This document shows, piece by piece, positions 43,133-51,858 of a stretch of DNA of 64,000 nucleotides (the first letter of the stretch is position 1; each line of letters starts with the position of its first letter). Below the pieces are notes generated by a model. It worked only from the letters and a program-made list of their open reading frames with translations. It was not told the DNA's origin and ran no database searches. The stretch covers positions 119,868-183,867 of the forward strand of contig OKRB01000086.1 of assembly GCA_900290245.1 (NCBI GenBank). Reading direction: 5' to 3'. Made by a program: the position numbers and the translations under genes. The stretch is from Candidatus Sulfuritelmatomonas gaucii. GTDB taxonomy: Bacteria; Acidobacteriota; Terriglobia; Terriglobales; Acidobacteriaceae.

Positions 43133-43704
43133 GGCAACTCGGGATGACCGCAGGTAAGACACAGCCGTTCACCATTGACAAGAACAACTCGGCCAAAACT
43201 TACACCTTCGCCACAGCGCTGGCATACCACGCGATCTCCTGAAGCGCCGGGCAAGTCGGCGGGTTTGATGGCGACTCGCACCCATTGTTCACGAAAGAGT
43301 TGAGAATCGGCCAGTTCCCGGTAGGCCTGCATCTGTTTCCGGCTCTTCGAGTCCAGATGAGGATAATGCCGCTCAGCCAACTCGCGCGCGTCTTCGAGGG
43401 CGACGATTCTTACGGCCCGTCCTGATTGCAAATCAACGAACGTCGCCGCCATCTTGCCCCAGTCGCGAAACTTGAGCGCACGTCTGCCCAGGCGGCAGCC
43501 GGTGACCAGCGAGATGGCATCGGTGGCGCAGCGATCGATTTCGACGTAGGTGACGAGGCGCTTGCGATCGGGCCCCTGCGGGCGGCCTTCGAATCCCAGA
43601 CGCCGCAACCCGAGCAGGGCCATGCGCACACCCAGAATCTGCCCCGCGCAAAGGTGCCCGTGCACGGCCTCAGCCTGCCGCAATAGTTCGTCGAACGGCT
43701 CCAT
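43102..43704 (-). CDS. FmdE-family protein with C-terminal zinc ribbon
   Basis: A 200-residue protein of the FmdE family, first known as a subunit encoded with molybdenum formylmethanofuran dehydrogenase. The core motif AVHGHLCAGQILGVRMALLG at residues 13-32 carries the conserved histidine and cysteine, and RCATDAISLVTGCRLGRRAL supplies the second cysteine. The C-terminus VCQRCGEGVSFG with LCLTCG is a DksA/TraR-like or FmdE zinc ribbon. No molybdopterin genes are nearby, so an archaeal-type enzyme role is not expected. ATG 43704 is preferred to 43725. It ends the gatC-gatA-secreted protein-FmdE set. Confidence 0.8.
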   Translation of the reverse strand: MEPFDELLRQAEAVHGHLCAGQILGVRMALLGLRRLGFEGRPQGPDRKRLVTYVEIDRCATDAISLVTGCRLGRRALKFRDWGKMAATFVDLQSGRAVRIVALEDARELAERHYPHLDSKSRKQMQAYRELADSQLFREQWVRVAIKPADLPGASGDRVVCQRCGEGVSFGRVVLVNGERLCLTCGHPELPYWDPTAHED

Positions 43705-43763
43705 ACTGTCCGCTTTCCTGCGCACTGTCCGAGGAATTGCAATTCAGCCGACCTGCTAACCCA

Positions 43764-44504
43764 CTATTTCGCGGTGGGCGGATCGGGGGTTTCCTCTTCA
43801 TCGCCCGTGTCTTCCACCAGCATCGCCGAGCCGGGAACGAAATTGTAGCTCACGGCATCTTTGCCCGCGGGATGAAAGGTGATTCGCAGGGGGTCGCGCT
43901 GCCAGTCAGGCGGGGCGCAGACCGGTTCAGGGTGATTTTCAGCGTCGAAGGCCGCGAGTTTCCTGGCCAGAGCCGGCTTGCGCACAGCCACCTGCGCCAC
44001 CACGGCGTACATACTCTTGCCGGTTGCCGTTACGCCGCAATAGGCAGCATAGTCCCGAAACCAGCTTACCTGGCTGACGCCTGGGTCGTAGTCGGGCAAC
44101 TTCAGCGCGACGATGTGGCCGCTCACGCGATCCACAAGCAGCCATGGGCCGCGCTGCCACACCCATCGACCCGCCGCGGGTGGCTTTTCGCCGGAGCCCG
44201 GCTTATCCGTCGGCAGCAGGTCGTTCAGACGAATCACGCGCCGGACAACCAAGCTGCGATCCGTGACATCGTGCGCGTCACCGGTCGTCCACTCCCTGAG
44301 CAGGCCATCGACAAGGAGCGCACGGATATTGAGTGTATTCTCGCCGGCAGCTGCACCGGCCGGATCGCCCGCCTGGGAGTACGGCACGTGCTTCACCGCT
44401 CCGAGTACCACGCTGTGCGTCTTGCGCGGGGCGCTATACGCAAAGCCCGAAAAACTCAAAAATGATAGCGAAATGACAATCGCAAAACCCGTACGCTTAT
44501 TCAT
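43764..44504 (-). CDS. Secreted protein of unknown function
   Basis: A 246-residue exported protein. Residues 1-25 form a signal peptide (TGFAIVISLSFLSFSGFAYS). The mature part contains beta-rich stretches: SVVLGAVKHVPYS, IRALLVDGLLREWTTGDAHD, RSLVVRRVIRLND, WVWQRGPWLLVDRVSGHIVA, with two cysteines (YCGV and VCAP). The tail is acidic. No known family is evident to me. It starts 12 bp after gatA on the same strand, so it is probably co-transcribed with gatC and gatA, but this need not imply a shared function. Confidence 0.7.
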   Translation of the reverse strand: MNKRTGFAIVISLSFLSFSGFAYSAPRKTHSVVLGAVKHVPYSQAGDPAGAAAGENTLNIRALLVDGLLREWTTGDAHDVTDRSLVVRRVIRLNDLLPTDKPGSGEKPPAAGRWVWQRGPWLLVDRVSGHIVALKLPDYDPGVSQVSWFRDYAAYCGVTATGKSMYAVVAQVAVRKPALARKLAAFDAENHPEPVCAPPDWQRDPLRITFHPAGKDAVSYNFVPGSAMLVEDTGDEEETPDPPTAK

Positions 44505-44516
44505 GGCCCTTTGCTC

Positions 44517-45983
44517 CTAGATCTTCGCCTCTTCTATAGCGCGTCCCACGCGGAAGGCCGTGCTTTCGCGCAGGTGGCTTGCCAGGATCTGCATGCCGAC
44601 CGGGAGACCTGCGCTGGTGGCGCCACATGGCACGGAAACGCCGCAAATGCCCGCCAGACTGGCGGTGACCGTGTAAATATCGGCCAGGTACATGGCGAGC
44701 GGATCGTCGGCCCTTTCACCCAGCTTGAAAGCAGGGAAAGGCGAAGTGGGCGTCACGATGGCATCGACTTCGGCAAATGCACGCAAAAACTCCTCCGCCA
44801 GGAGGCGGCGAACCTGCTGGGCTTTCAGATAATAGGCGTCGTAGTATCCGGCCGAGAGCGCATACGTGCCGAGGAAGATGCGGCGCTTGACCTCGGCGCC
44901 GAATCCCTCGTCGCGCGAGTGCGAATACATATCAGACAGCGTTGCGGAGTTGGGGGAGCGATAGCCGTAGCGCACGCCGTCAAAACGGGCGAGGTTGGCG
45001 CTGGCTTCCGCCGTGGCCACCAAATAGTACGTGGGAACGGCGTACCGGGTGTGCGGCAGGCTGACGGGTTTCACCTGGCAGCCGGCGGCCTTCAATGCCT
45101 CAATTCCCTTTTCAATGCCTGCGCCGACCTCGGGATCGAGCCCTTCGTCAAAATATTCGGCCGGCACGCCGATGCGCAGGCCCGCCGCAGGCTTGTCGCT
45201 GGCGGCGGCATAATCCTCCACCGGAGCCGGAGAGCTGGTCGCGTCTTTGGGATCGTGGCCGGCGATGATGCTGAGCATCGAGGCGGCATCGCGGACGTTC
45301 GCAGCAAGCGGGCCGATGCGATCGAGTGAAGAAGCAAAGGCGATGAGGCCGTAACGCGAGACGCGGCCGTAGGTGGGCAGGACGCCGACAACACCGCAGA
45401 AGCTTGCCGGCTGGCGCACGGAGCCGCCGGTGTCAGTTCCCAGCGTAGCCACGGCCAGGTTGGCGGCGACCGCTGCGGCTGAGCCGCCGCTGGAACCACC
45501 CGGGACGCGCTCAGGATCGACAGGATTGCGCACCGGCCCGTAGACCGAGTTCTCGTTCGACGAGCCCATGGCAAACTCGTCGCAGTTGAGTTTGCCCAGC
45601 AGCATCGCGCCGGCAGCTTCAAGCCTGGCCACGGCCGTGCAATCGTAGGGGGGCTGGTAGCCTTGGAGGATTTTCGATCCGGCCGTCGCCGGAGCGCCCC
45701 GCATGATCAGCACATCTTTGATGCCCACCGGAATACCGGCGAGCGGAGGAAGCGGATCGCCTTTCGTTGCCAAATCGTCGACACGCGCGGCCTGCGCCAG
45801 AGCTCGGTCTTTGGTCAGGCTCAGGTAGACATTGAGCTGCGGATTGATCTTCTCGATCCGCTGGTAGTAGCTGGCGGCGAGATCGGAAGCTTTCACGCGG
45901 CGCGCGGCGATCTCCGCGCGCAACTCGCCAAACGTCTTCGGCTTCGCGACAAAGGATCCAGCGGTCTGGGTCTCGGTTGCCAA
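44517..45983 (-). CDS. gatA: Asp-tRNA(Asn)/Glu-tRNA(Gln) amidotransferase subunit A
   Basis: GatA, 488 residues, supplies ammonia from glutamine to amidate mischarged Glu-tRNA(Gln) or Asp-tRNA(Asn). The amidase triad is present: the lysine in AGIPVGIKDVLIMRGAPATA, and the serine pair in LGTDTGGSVRQPASFCGVVG. The substrate-side LPTYGRVSRYGLIAFASSLD and the C-terminal ASLAGICGVSVPCG are intact. It follows gatC by 17 bp. GatB is not in the window and must be elsewhere, as in many bacteria. Confidence 0.95.
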   Translation of the reverse strand: MATETQTAGSFVAKPKTFGELRAEIAARRVKASDLAASYYQRIEKINPQLNVYLSLTKDRALAQAARVDDLATKGDPLPPLAGIPVGIKDVLIMRGAPATAGSKILQGYQPPYDCTAVARLEAAGAMLLGKLNCDEFAMGSSNENSVYGPVRNPVDPERVPGGSSGGSAAAVAANLAVATLGTDTGGSVRQPASFCGVVGVLPTYGRVSRYGLIAFASSLDRIGPLAANVRDAASMLSIIAGHDPKDATSSPAPVEDYAAASDKPAAGLRIGVPAEYFDEGLDPEVGAGIEKGIEALKAAGCQVKPVSLPHTRYAVPTYYLVATAEASANLARFDGVRYGYRSPNSATLSDMYSHSRDEGFGAEVKRRIFLGTYALSAGYYDAYYLKAQQVRRLLAEEFLRAFAEVDAIVTPTSPFPAFKLGERADDPLAMYLADIYTVTASLAGICGVSVPCGATSAGLPVGMQILASHLRESTAFRVGRAIEEAKI

Positions 45984-46000
45984 TTGATCTGCCTTTTCAG

Positions 46001-46312
46001 TTATCGGTCAATCACCTTCGGAACTTTGAAGAAGGACCGGTCGGATTCCGGGGCCTGGGTCATCACGGCGTCACGCTTCAGCGAAGGTTCAAGCCGGTCT
46101 GCGCGCGGCGCGCTGGGCCCGCCGACATCGCCGAGCTCGCTCACTTGCGCCAGGGGCACGACGCCCATCGTATCCAGTTCATTCAGTTCGGCCACGTAGT
46201 CGAGAATCGCGTTCAGATCGCGCAGCATGCGTCCCGTCTCTTCAGGCGCAAGCTCCAGATGCGCTAGCTCGGCGACGCGCTCCATGTCTTTTTCAGTAAC
46301 TTTGGCAAGCAT
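46001..46312 (-). CDS. gatC: Asp-tRNA(Asn)/Glu-tRNA(Gln) amidotransferase subunit C
   Basis: GatC, 103 residues, wraps around and stabilises GatA. The family pattern is clear: VAELAHLELAPEETGRMLRD, then LNAILDYVAELNELDTMGVV and the final EPSLKRDAVMTQAPESDRSF with FFKVPKVI. ATG 46312 and ATG 46285 are both possible starts. It lies directly upstream of gatA. A TATACT box 72 bp upstream could be its promoter. Confidence 0.93.
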   Translation of the reverse strand: MLAKVTEKDMERVAELAHLELAPEETGRMLRDLNAILDYVAELNELDTMGVVPLAQVSELGDVGGPSAPRADRLEPSLKRDAVMTQAPESDRSFFKVPKVIDR

Positions 46313-46383
46313 TCGCTGGTTCTCTCCACAACGCCGTCGCTACGAATTTCGGCGCGAATTCCGCTCCTGATTCCCGAAGCTCA

Positions 46384-46389
46384 AGTATA
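46384..46389 (-). promoter_or_regulatory. Possible -10 box of the gatC operon
   Basis: On the minus strand TATACT lies 72-77 bases upstream of the gatC start. No recognisable -35 sits at 17 bp (CGGAGA), so the call is tentative. This gap separates gatC from the convergently ordered end of the choice-of-anchor-D gene. Confidence 0.25.
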
Positions 46390-46440
46390 GCTGGTCATCG
46401 ATTTCCTCTCCGCTTGCACGCCTGTCCCCGATGATGGCGC

Positions 46441-47805
46441 TCAGTCGACCGTCAACGTGACGCTGAACGAATGCGTAATGCCGGTGGACGTGACGTTCAC
46501 AGGAATGGTGTAAGTTCCGGTCGGCGTCCCGGACCCGCCACCCTGGCCGCTGGAACCGCCTCCGCCTCCGGAACTGGCACAACTTGTGACGCCTATCGTC
46601 AGGATTGCCGCCAGCAAAACAGGCAGAAAAACTCTGCGCCGTCTACGAACCGCGAACGGCAGCAGGATCAGCCCGCAGGCCAACGGCAAGCTCCGCCAAA
46701 ACAATGGCCGCTCTGCGCGGACCTGGGAACCGTTGGCCGTGGAGATTTGCACTGCAACGTTGCCCTGAACTCCGGCACCCAGCGACTCCGTGGTTGGGTT
46801 GAAGAAACAAAGCGCATTCGAAGGTAGCGTTCCGCAGGTAAAGGTGAATGCCCCACTGGTGCCGCTTGGCGAGATGACCATCGTGTACGTTGCCTGCTGC
46901 CCGCGAGCCACGGTCAGGCTGGAGGGGCCGGAGACGGAAACAGCGAAGTCGAAGCCGGTGCCTGAGAGGGCGACCGTTGCCGGCGCGCCAACGGAAGCTG
47001 AAGTTACGGTCAACGCGCCGGATGCCGAGCCGCCGGCACCGGGCTGAAATACCACCGAAGCTGTGCAATTTGCGCCTGCTGCCATGGCACCAGTGCACGT
47101 GTTTTGCGTGATGCTGAATGGCGCTGCGGCCGCGACCGTGACCGAGCTGATGGCATAGTTTGACGAGTTGGTGACGGTGACCGCCTGCGCGGTGCTGGAT
47201 TGGCCTGCGGCCACGACAGGAAACGTCAGTTGCGAGGGATTCGTGGCCAGACCCGAAGCGAGCTGCCCGGATCCGTTCAATGGAACTGAAATCGCGGTGA
47301 CACCAAATGTGGAAGAGGAGATGGCGAGCGTGGCGGCGATGGCACCCGTAGCGCCCGGCGTAAAAACGATTTGAACGGTACAACTGGTTCCGCTCGCTAA
47401 GAGCGCACCGCAGGTGGTGGCGGCGAGGGAGTAGCTGGCTGCAGCGGCGCCTGTGATCTGGAAGCCGATATTGGCCATCGACGCGCCGCCGCTGTTGGTA
47501 ATGGTAAGCGTCTGCGGCGTGCTGGGCACTCCTGGCTGCTGGTTGGTGAAGGTCAGGCTGGTTGGATTCGCAATGAAGGCGGGCGGCGCCAGTCCGGTTC
47601 CGCTCAGCGCCACGGTTTGGGTTCGAAGGGCATCCGAAATGGTCAGAGTGCCGCTGATCGCACCGACTTGCGTTGGAGCAAATTGCACGCTGATGGTACA
47701 GACCGCACCCGCTGCCAGTTGTGTGCCGCAGGTGCTCGACTCCTGAAACTGCGCGGTCGCCGAAATCGAAATCGAGGTGAGCGGCAAGCCGCCGGTATTG
47801 GTGAT
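46441..47805 (-). pseudogene. Choice-of-anchor-D gene, C-terminal part (rearranged gene)
   Basis: This minus-strand frame encodes repeats of an ASPM-SPD-2-Hydin-like (choice-of-anchor D) fold. It starts ITNTGGLPLTSISISATAQ with no start codon of its own, then three or four repeats of about 100 residues, each with FTPG/QFAP-type motifs and VALSGTG ends. It ends with a membrane helix (LPLACGLILLPFAVRRRRR), a second hydrophobic stretch with a cysteine (IGVTSCASSGGGGG) and a glycine-rich tail. Upstream of 47805 the same strand no longer codes, because the preceding gene segment lies inverted on the plus strand. Confidence 0.7.
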
Positions 47806-48640
47806 GTGTGGATGGCGAACAATGCTGCAGTTTCAACACCCGCGTCCATCGTCTTCACTCCGCTCACTGACAACGTGGCGGCCCTCGGCGGAGCCCCCGA
47901 CGCGTCTATCAGTATCGGTGCGCTCACGGTGCAGCCCGGCGGGACAGGTGTCATCCTCGCCGGCACCGGCGACCCCAACGACGTTCTCGATTCCTACTAT
48001 GGGGCCGGCATTCTGCGCTCCGTCGACGGCGGCAACACCTGGAGTCTGATCCGGAAGACGGCGAATAAGGAAGACAGCCTGAGCGCCGAGGACTATTACT
48101 TCGCCGGCAACGGTTTTGCCGGGTTTGCATGGAGCACAGTCAATCCACAAGTCGTCGTTGCGGCGGTTTCCCAGGCCTATGAAGCCACCCAGGTCGACGC
48201 GAATCGCGCGAATGCGAGTTACGAGGGTCTCAATTGTTCCTCCGACAGCGGCGCGACGTGGCACCTGGCCACGATCACCGATGGCGGCGGCAATGACGTG
48301 CAGGGCCCGCTCGATACCTTCCGGTCGCCAAACGGCAACGCCGCCACGGCTGTGATCTGGAACCCGGTTCGGCAGTTATTTGTAGCAGCCGTCCGCTTTC
48401 ATGGCTACTACCAATCGTCCGACGGCGTCACTTGGACGCGCATCGCGGCGCAACCCGGTTATGGCCTCACGCCGAAAATGTGCCCTAGCAACACGGGCAG
48501 CACAGGTTCTATTGCCTGCCCCATCTACCGGGGAACTCTCGCCGTAAATCCGCAAACCGGCGACACCTTTGCCTGGACCGTGGACCTGAACAATCAGGAC
48601 CAGGGGCTATGGCAGGATCAATGCGCCATCAGCGGCGGCC
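47806..48640 (+). pseudogene. Choice-of-anchor-D gene, middle part, inverted
   Basis: On the plus strand, opposite to its flanks, this segment encodes VWMANNAAVSTPASIVFTPL, then LTVQPGGTGVILAGTGDPND, ILRSVDGGNTWSLI, CSSDSGATWHLATITDGGG, YYQSSDGVTWTRIA and WTVDLNNQDQGLWQDQCAIS. These are sialidase-like (BNR-type S-x-D-G-x-x-W) repeats of one secreted protein. Two features show that it was moved. It begins without a start codon exactly where the minus-strand repeat protein is cut. Its first words VWMANN fit directly after the IGTTGGG that ends the minus-strand piece at 48641. The following family region seems to be missing. Confidence 0.7.
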
Positions 48641-49160
48641 CGCCGCCCGTGGTTCCAATGTAAAGGCGATTTCCGGTCGCATCGGATGGGTCGAGCGCGA
48701 GCGCGGCGACACGGCCGGTCACGAGGCCGAAGTCAGGGCTTTCGACAGCCGTGGGTCCGAGGGGTTGCCAGGTAGCGCTTGGTACTGTCCTCAAGGCGGG
48801 TTGAGCCTGCGCTGCCGGGTCGGCTGCGATACCCGAAAACTGACTGGCCGATCTGGGAAGAGCAGTCACTCGCGGGGTTACGCGATGACCCGGAGCGAGT
48901 CCACGCTGAAGAAGAAAACGCTGCGCGTCAGTGACACGTGGAGGAATTTGGCGAAACTGAGACTCGTGCTGCGGTTGAGTTTGCGCGTCGGGCAGGAGTT
49001 GCTGCCCGATGGCCGGCGGGTTGAGCGGGAATTGCGTCAGAAGCCAAGCTGCGAGCGCCAGACCCGGGCACGCGCGGCGGTACGCTCGCCTGAGCGCAGG
49101 AAAAATGCGGCGGCCTGCGCCGGCGTTACAAAAGGGGCCCTTGTCTTTCCGATCGTGCAT
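48641..49160 (-). pseudogene. Choice-of-anchor-D gene, N-terminal part (rearranged gene)
   Basis: The minus-strand frame from ATG 49160 encodes a basic start, a hydrophobic signal-like segment (RACPGLALAAWLLTQFPLN) and a low-complexity glutamine- and arginine-rich stretch. It then reads ATWQPLGPTAVESPDFGLVT, GRVAALALDPSDATGNRLYI and GTTGGG, and breaks off. The next expected residues, VWMANN, are found at 47806 on the opposite strand. The break falls in the GC palindrome AGCGGCGGCCCGCCGC near 48631-48645. In the current sequence the frame ends a few codons later. Confidence 0.65.
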
Positions 49161-49558
49161 TGGATTCGTGATGTGTATCCGGAAACCGATTCCGTCCTCC
49201 CCATTCGTGAAAATCTTCCAATGGGGATGAGCGCAGAATCCACCGAATAACACTCAACGAAACACGCAACTTCCGGGAATGAGATTGTCGCCCATTATAG
49301 GACAGCGCGGAATAGGAAAAAGTGTGATGCCGGATACAAGGCGTTGACAAGAGGCAGCGGCGCACCACTGCGCGGGGTCGTCGACCAACGTGGCGCGAGC
49401 TGCAGGGAGATGCGCATGGCTTGATGGGGATCACGTAAGTGCGGCCTCCCGCTCTATTCTCAACGAGTCGGCCGCCATTTAGGATGATTACGTTACCCTG
49501 AGGCAAGGCGCCTCTTCCCTCGATTCCATCACGTCAAACTTCGCAGCCAAGGTTTTGC
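49161..49558. other. Divergent intergenic region
   Basis: No convincing gene is visible in these 398 bp. On the minus strand TATAAT (49300-49295) lies 135 bp before the start of the rearranged gene, with CTTTTT at the -35 distance; this could be its promoter. A minus-strand frame beginning near 49506 has a few plausible residues but turns arginine- and serine-rich, as shadow frames do. Confidence 0.4.
49295..49323 (-). promoter_or_regulatory. Possible promoter of the choice-of-anchor-D gene
   Basis: A consensus TATAAT at 49300-49295 follows CTTTTT at 17 bp. The -10 match is perfect; the -35 is poor. It would give a leader of about 130 nt. Confidence 0.3.
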
Positions 49559-51381
49559 ATGAGACCATTTCTGCTCTCTCTTCTGCTGATCTCTGCGGCG
49601 ATCGCTTTGCCCGCCCAGGAATACACGCTCGGCCCTGATTCGCAGCCGCAAGACGGCACTCCCAAGGGCACGGTAATCAAGTTCGTGCTCCCGCCGGGAA
49701 AGTACTATCCGGGAACACCGCACAACTGCGCCGTGTATGTGCCCGCGCAGTTCGACCCGAGCAAGCCCACGCCATTCATGATTTTCCTGGACGGAGGCCA
49801 GGCGCTGGGAAGCTCGATGCGGGTGCCGGTGGTCTTCGACAACCTGATCGCCAGGCACGAAATCCCCGCAATGATCGGCATCTTCGTCGATCCCGGTATT
49901 CTGCCTGTTGTTTCCGATACGGACCAGAACCGCTACAACCGCATCTACGAATACGACTCGATGACGCCGCGGTTTGCCGACTTTCTTCTTAATGAACTCA
50001 TTCCCGCGGTGGCGAAGAGCTATAACCTCTCTAAGAGCCCTGACGACCGCGGTCTGAGCGGCGTCAGCACCGGCGCGGTAGGCGCGTTCATGGCGGCGTG
50101 GAACCGGCCTGACCAGTTTCATCGCGTGCTGAGCTTCATCGGCACGTATGTTGCGATGAAAGGCGCGGATCGATTGCCGGCACTGGTGCGCAGGACAGAA
50201 CCGAAGCCGATCCGCATTTTCATGCAGGACGGAACCAACGATCACATTGTGCCCACCCAGACTTATGGGACATCGTTTGCCGGAAGCTGGCCGATCAACA
50301 ACCAGGTCATGTACGAGGCGCTCGAGTTCGAGGGCTACGACGTGAAGCTGGTGATGGGCACGGAGGGCCATAACCTGAAGCAGGGCGGCGCGATTTTGCC
50401 CGATGCGCTGCGCTGGCTGTGGCGCGACTATCCGCAGCCGGTCGTGGTGCATGAGCCCGCCGCGGTGCACGAGCCAGACTGGGATCCGGTCGCAAAGGTC
50501 TTTTCGACAATCTATGTGGACAAGCCATGGCAGCAAATCGGCGGCGAGTTTCATTCGATCTACAGCCTGACCGCCGATCGCAATGGGAATGTCTATTTCC
50601 CGGATCCGGTAGCGGGATGCGTTGATCGTGTGGACGCGACGGGCAAGGTGACACACTTTACCGAGCCGCCAGACTACGCGTCGATCGTGCGCATGGGCGT
50701 CGGTGATCAGCTTTACACTTACGAACCATCGACCGCCGACATTGTTGCTTCGAGCACGCTGACCGCCGTGGCGAGCGGCGAACGGACGATCATCAGGAAC
50801 CTCGCCGGTGTGAAGGATTTTGCCGTTACGCAGAAAGGAGCGATCTACTTCATTGATGGTTCGTCGGCGACGATCGGGTTCATCGATTCTGCCGGTGAGG
50901 CGAAGACCGCGTTACGCTGGGCCGATCTGGACGGGGAGATGACCTTACCGCATGGGCTGACTCTCTCGCCCGACCAATCGATGCTGGTGGTGAGCGATGG
51001 GGTTTCTCGCTATAGCTGGTCGTTCCAGATTGCACCCGATGGCTCACTCGAAAACGGCGAGCCGTTTTACAGGATGGAATTGCCCGAGACGACCATGCTG
51101 CCATGGCAGAGCGGAACTCGAGGCGCGATGGAGGACACAGCCGGCATGGTGTATTTCGCCACGCCCCTCGGCATTCAAATCTGCATGGAAAACGGACGAG
51201 TCGCCGAGATTTTGAATTGCCGGCGCCGGGCGCCGAGCCGCTGAGCGCGATCACCTTTTCCGGCGCAGGCGATGCAGACTGGATCTACGCCGCGCAGGGC
51301 GGCAAGCTGTACCGGCGGCCGGTGAAGGTGACCGGAGCGAATGCATGGACGGTGATGAAGCCGCCAAAGCCGACGCTTTAA
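49559..51381 (+). pseudogene. Esterase-like and SMP-30/gluconolactonase-like fusion, frameshifted near the end
   Basis: From ATG 49559 the frame encodes 561 residues, ending TGA 51244. Residues 1-19 form a signal peptide. Residues 60-290 are an esterase-D/ferric-enterobactin-esterase-like alpha/beta hydrolase (DDRGLSGVSTGAVGAFMAAW with the serine in GVSTG; GTEGHNLKQGG with the histidine). Residues 320-560 form an SMP-30-type beta-propeller (TLPHGLTLSPDQSMLVVSDG, then YFATPLGIQICMENGRVAEI). After EILN the reading frame changes: the +1 frame reads LPAPGAEPLSAITFSG, then DADWIYAAQGGKLYRRPVKV, the expected last blade, to TAA 51381. One T lost near 51217 would explain it. Confidence 0.75.
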
Positions 51382-51427
51382 AGCACGGAAAAGGCGCCAT
51401 GAAAAAGGTCCTCAATCAGATTGCGCA

Positions 51428-51457
51428 AAATCTAAGGGCCGCCCACAGGCGGTCCTT
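51428..51457 (-). terminator. Probable terminator of the act-cox operon
   Basis: AAGGGCCGCC (51434-51443) pairs with GGCGGTCCTT (51448-51457) over ten bases with one G-U pair and a CACA loop. On the minus strand the stem is followed by AGATTTTG, a short T-run. It lies about 40 bp after the last cox gene, right where the operon should end. Confidence 0.7.
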
Positions 51458-51459
51458 CA

Positions 51460-51494
51460 AGCTAAAGGCTAAGAGCTAACGGCCATTAGCTGCT
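51460..51494. repeat. Degenerate heptamer array before coxD end
   Basis: Units AGCTAAA, GGCTAAG, AGCTAAC, GGCCATT and AGCTGCT lie between the terminator hairpin and the coxD stop. This is the shortest but among the most regular of the arrays (AGCTAAN in three units). Confidence 0.6.
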
Positions 51495-51497
51495 CTT

Positions 51498-51845
51498 CTA
51501 CCAGCGCCCCCAAGCGCGGCTCATGTAGTCCGTGAGCGTCATGCTGATGAGCACGAGGAACATGAAGAAGCCCGAAGCGACAGTCAGCTTGGTAAGCCTG
51601 CGGCTGTACTTGACATGCATGAAGAACAACACCACGAGGATCATCTTGGTGGAAGCGATGGCCAGCGCGGCAACCGGATTCCAGAAAATAGTGACGCCAT
51701 GCGCGATATGCCACTCACCGAGGTCGAAGTAGGAGGCGAGCACAGTAAGCGCCGTGCCCGTCAGCAACGCCAAGAGAATGATCACATAGGTGAAAGGGCT
51801 TACGATGTGGTGTTCCTGCTCGTGTTGTTGATGCTGTTCGCTCAT
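51498..51845 (-). CDS. Cytochrome c oxidase subunit IV (prokaryotic type)
   Basis: A 115-residue three-span protein: TYVIILLALLTGTALTVLAS, ALAIASTKMILVVLFFMHVK and ASGFFMFLVLISMTLTDYMS. The ATKMxLV/FFMHV segment is the signature of bacterial COX4 family proteins, which assist heme-copper oxidase assembly. The histidine/glutamine-rich start is typical. ATG 51845 is chosen over TTG 51854. It is last in coxB-coxA-coxC-coxD, 14 bp after coxC. Confidence 0.88.
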   Translation of the reverse strand: MSEQHQQHEQEHHIVSPFTYVIILLALLTGTALTVLASYFDLGEWHIAHGVTIFWNPVAALAIASTKMILVVLFFMHVKYSRRLTKLTVASGFFMFLVLISMTLTDYMSRAWGRW

Positions 51846-51858
51846 GCGCTTCAATCCC

